Shown here piece by piece: positions 22,450 through 23,510 of a stretch of DNA of 23,510 nucleotides. Under the pieces are notes generated by a model, which saw nothing but the letters and a program-made list of their open reading frames with translations, had not been told where the DNA came from and searched no databases. Source of the stretch: CAZXYF01 sp964644705 (GTDB lineage: Bacteria; Planctomycetota; Brocadiia; SM23-32); contig CAZXYF010000031.1 in NCBI GenBank assembly GCA_964644705.1, forward strand, positions 1 to 23,510, read 5' to 3'. Within the stretch, counting starts at the first letter, position 1, and every line of letters starts with the position of its first letter. Made by a program: the position numbers and the translations under genes.

Positions 22450-22481
22450 GCCCCTGCCGGGACAAGCCCGGCAAGTGGGGC
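22450..22481 (+). terminator. Strong GC-rich hairpin after the dUTPase-like gene
   Basis: GCCCC-TGCCGGG (22450-22461) pairs with CCCGGCA (22467-22473) and, after an AGT bulge, GGGGC (22477-22481). This gives a 12-bp interrupted stem with a 5-base loop, 12 bases after the stop. There is no T-run directly after it. A weaker AACAC-ACAC-GTGTT stem with trailing Ts follows near 22487-22503. Confidence 0.5.
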
Positions 22482-22572
22482 ATCAGAACACACACGTGTT
22501 TTACTGAATACTTACGGGACGCCCATACCATACCCTTCGTCGTGCGCCATCGTCGGCTCTCAGGGAGAAAAC

Positions 22573-22607
22573 GGGCGACTTAGTTCTTCTGAGTTGAGTC
22601 GCCCTTT
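22573..22607. terminator. Bidirectional terminator overlapping the lipoprotein stop
   Basis: GGGCGACT (22573-22580) and AGTCGCCC (22597-22604) form a perfect 8-bp stem with a 16-base loop. On the minus strand it is followed by GTTTT, and on the plus strand by TTTGATT. The TAA stop of the minus-strand lipoprotein gene lies at the stem edge, so the hairpin includes the last codons. Confidence 0.65.
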
Positions 22608-23188
22608 GATTCGTTTTTCTCTTTGTCCGCTCTGGCTTTTTTAAGCTTTTGCTCCAGAGTCTGGATTTTTTCTGAGAGATCGCGGACTCTGGCCTGGAGT
22701 TCGGGCAGTTTCTCCGCCTTTTCCTGCAGCTCGGCGATTTTTTTATTCGCGGCTGTAAGCTGTTTCTGCAGTTTTGTTGCTTTTTCCTCGGCCGTGCTGG
22801 CGCGCTTTTTCTCCTCCTTCAGCTTTTTTTGCAGCTCGCCCACTTTCCCTTCAGCGCTTTCCAGTTTCTTCTGTGCTTGTTTCAGTTCCTTCTCTTTTGT
22901 TTTCACTTTCTTCCGGCTGGTGGAAAGCAGTGTATTTTTGTTGTCCAATTGTTTCCGCAATTTATCTATTTTATCGGCCGCGTCCTCGAGTTTGTTTGAA
23001 GTCTTCTGCAGTCGATTCTGCCTCTGGGCCAGTTTGGTTTTCTGTTCCACCAGTGATGACTGGATAGCCTCGATCTTCTCTTTTTTCTGGCGCATGTCCC
23101 GGTGGTATCGGGCGCTGGAGACACACCCGACCAGAGGAATAAGACAGCAGCTCACGGCGATAGTCAGGGATCTTCGAATGCTCAACAT
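22580..23188 (-). CDS. Coiled-coil lipoprotein
   Basis: Encodes 202 residues. A basic N-terminus and a hydrophobic signal (about 9-21) end in the lipobox LVGC with Cys22 as the lipidated residue. The next residues (VSS) give no Asp at +2, so outer-membrane location is expected by the usual rule (inference). From about 30 to 185 the protein is one long, Lys/Glu/Gln-rich coiled coil (repeats such as KKLESAEGKVGELQKKLKEE), ending in a polar tail. The layout recalls Lpp- or OmpA-linked spacer lipoproteins and similar envelope tethers, but no specific family can be named. GGAGG lies 8 nt before the ATG at 23188. A good promoter is found upstream and a bidirectional terminator at the end, so it is monocistronic. 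Confidence 0.78.
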   Translation of the reverse strand: MLSIRRSLTIAVSCCLIPLVGCVSSARYHRDMRQKKEKIEAIQSSLVEQKTKLAQRQNRLQKTSNKLEDAADKIDKLRKQLDNKNTLLSTSRKKVKTKEKELKQAQKKLESAEGKVGELQKKLKEEKKRASTAEEKATKLQKQLTAANKKIAELQEKAEKLPELQARVRDLSEKIQTLEQKLKKARADKEKNESKGDSTQKN

Positions 23189-23510
23189 CGTAGAACCTCC
23201 GGGAGTGAAAGAGAACGCTCGGTCCCGTTTATAGCCGGGACCAGTTGTCTGTTATTCGAGTGAAGGATGCCTCAGGAAGTGATATGCCCATGGGGAACAG
23301 TTCATCTACTCTTTGCGTAGTGTGACTTTAGATTAGTGGTCGGCGGTTGTCAAGCCCATCACAGCCCTTCAGCGGGAGGGAAGCATGCTGCAGGTCAGGG
23401 GTTTGCCCCACCGTGCACCGAACTACCCGCCCCCTCCCCCTCTCATAAATTCATTTCTGATCCTGAATAGTTTGGACGGCGCCGGAGTTGTTTCAATTAC
23501 GAAAACAGGT
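23189..23510. other. Right-end intergenic region
   Basis: These 322 bases hold no gene that I can support. They contain the lipoprotein leader (about 130 nt), its promoter and, further right, a C-rich stretch (CCCGCCCCCTCCCCC near 23425). A plus-strand frame opens at ATG 23384 and stays open to the window end (42 codons), but it has a proline run and no recognisable motif. Confidence 0.5.
23325..23353 (-). promoter_or_regulatory. Sigma70-type promoter of the coiled-coil lipoprotein gene
   Basis: On the minus strand, consensus TTGACA (23353-23348) is followed after 17 bp by TAAAGT (23330-23325, 4 of 6). Transcription would start near 23318, giving a leader of about 130 nt. Confidence 0.55.

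Noticed and set aside
23384..23510. Plus-strand frame open to the right end of the window
   Set aside because: Only 42 codons, contains a proline run from a C-rich tract and shows no motif; it may continue outside but cannot be supported here.
1..23510. CRISPR array, insertion sequence or prophage
   Set aside because: No regularly spaced repeats, no transposase, integrase or phage structural motif was seen on either strand.

Overview
The window is a stretch of ordinary chromosome from a bacterium, most likely of the PVC superphylum (Kiritimatiellota/Lentisphaerae-like). This placement is an inference. It rests on the prepilin-like protein with an FTLVELLVV-type N-terminus followed by an AREQARQANCQSNLRQIG-type helix, on the RicT/PSP1 protein, on an unusually long signal peptidase I, on a protein-tyrosine-phosphatase C-terminal tail of the kind I associate with this superphylum, and on many acidic proteins that would suit a saline habitat. 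I see no phage, IS element, integrase, CRISPR array or rRNA. One tRNA is present.

Layout, left to right. (1) On the minus strand, a pseudopilin gene lies upstream of gatA (193-2634). (2) On the plus strand, yggT (2888-3142) is followed by a run lepA - lepB - small unknown protein - ricT - Ser/Thr-kinase-like gene (3366-8834), then a 58-aa membrane protein with its own promoter (8941-9117). (3) On the minus strand are a membrane-anchored coiled-coil protein and a small two-TM protein (9142-10198), divergent from pilD, the prepilin peptidase (10346-11233), and an HPP-family membrane protein (11372-11842). (4) A long minus-strand run, transcribed right to left, contains a topoisomerase VI B subunit, a double-ACT protein, surE, a small lipoprotein, a truncated phosphatase remnant and a GH63/MGH-like glycosidase (17278 down to 11913). 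(5) A plus-strand run contains parA, an acidic tail-anchored membrane protein, yjbQ and a CPBP protease (17580-20323), followed by tyrS (20493-21731). (6) At the right end are a minus-strand tRNA-Val(GAC), a plus-strand dUTPase/dCTP-deaminase-like gene and a minus-strand coiled-coil lipoprotein ending in a bidirectional terminator.

How the genes relate: lepA (translation factor) and lepB (signal peptidase) overlap by 8 bp, as in many bacteria. pilD would process the pseudopilin encoded 8 kb away. ParA is followed by an acidic single-TM protein instead of a recognisable ParB. Top6B has no Top6A beside it in the window.

The most unusual items are: the signal peptidase with two zinc-ribbon-like Cys clusters and a ~200-residue insert between its catalytic lysine and the GDN box; the bacterial topoisomerase VI B gene without a neighbouring A subunit; the kinase lacking the catalytic-loop lysine and two of three P-loop glycines; a tRNA-Val with C at the normally invariant U33; a degenerate dUTPase-like protein; and a phosphatase C-terminal remnant. 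I did not find a convincing wholly new multi-gene system.
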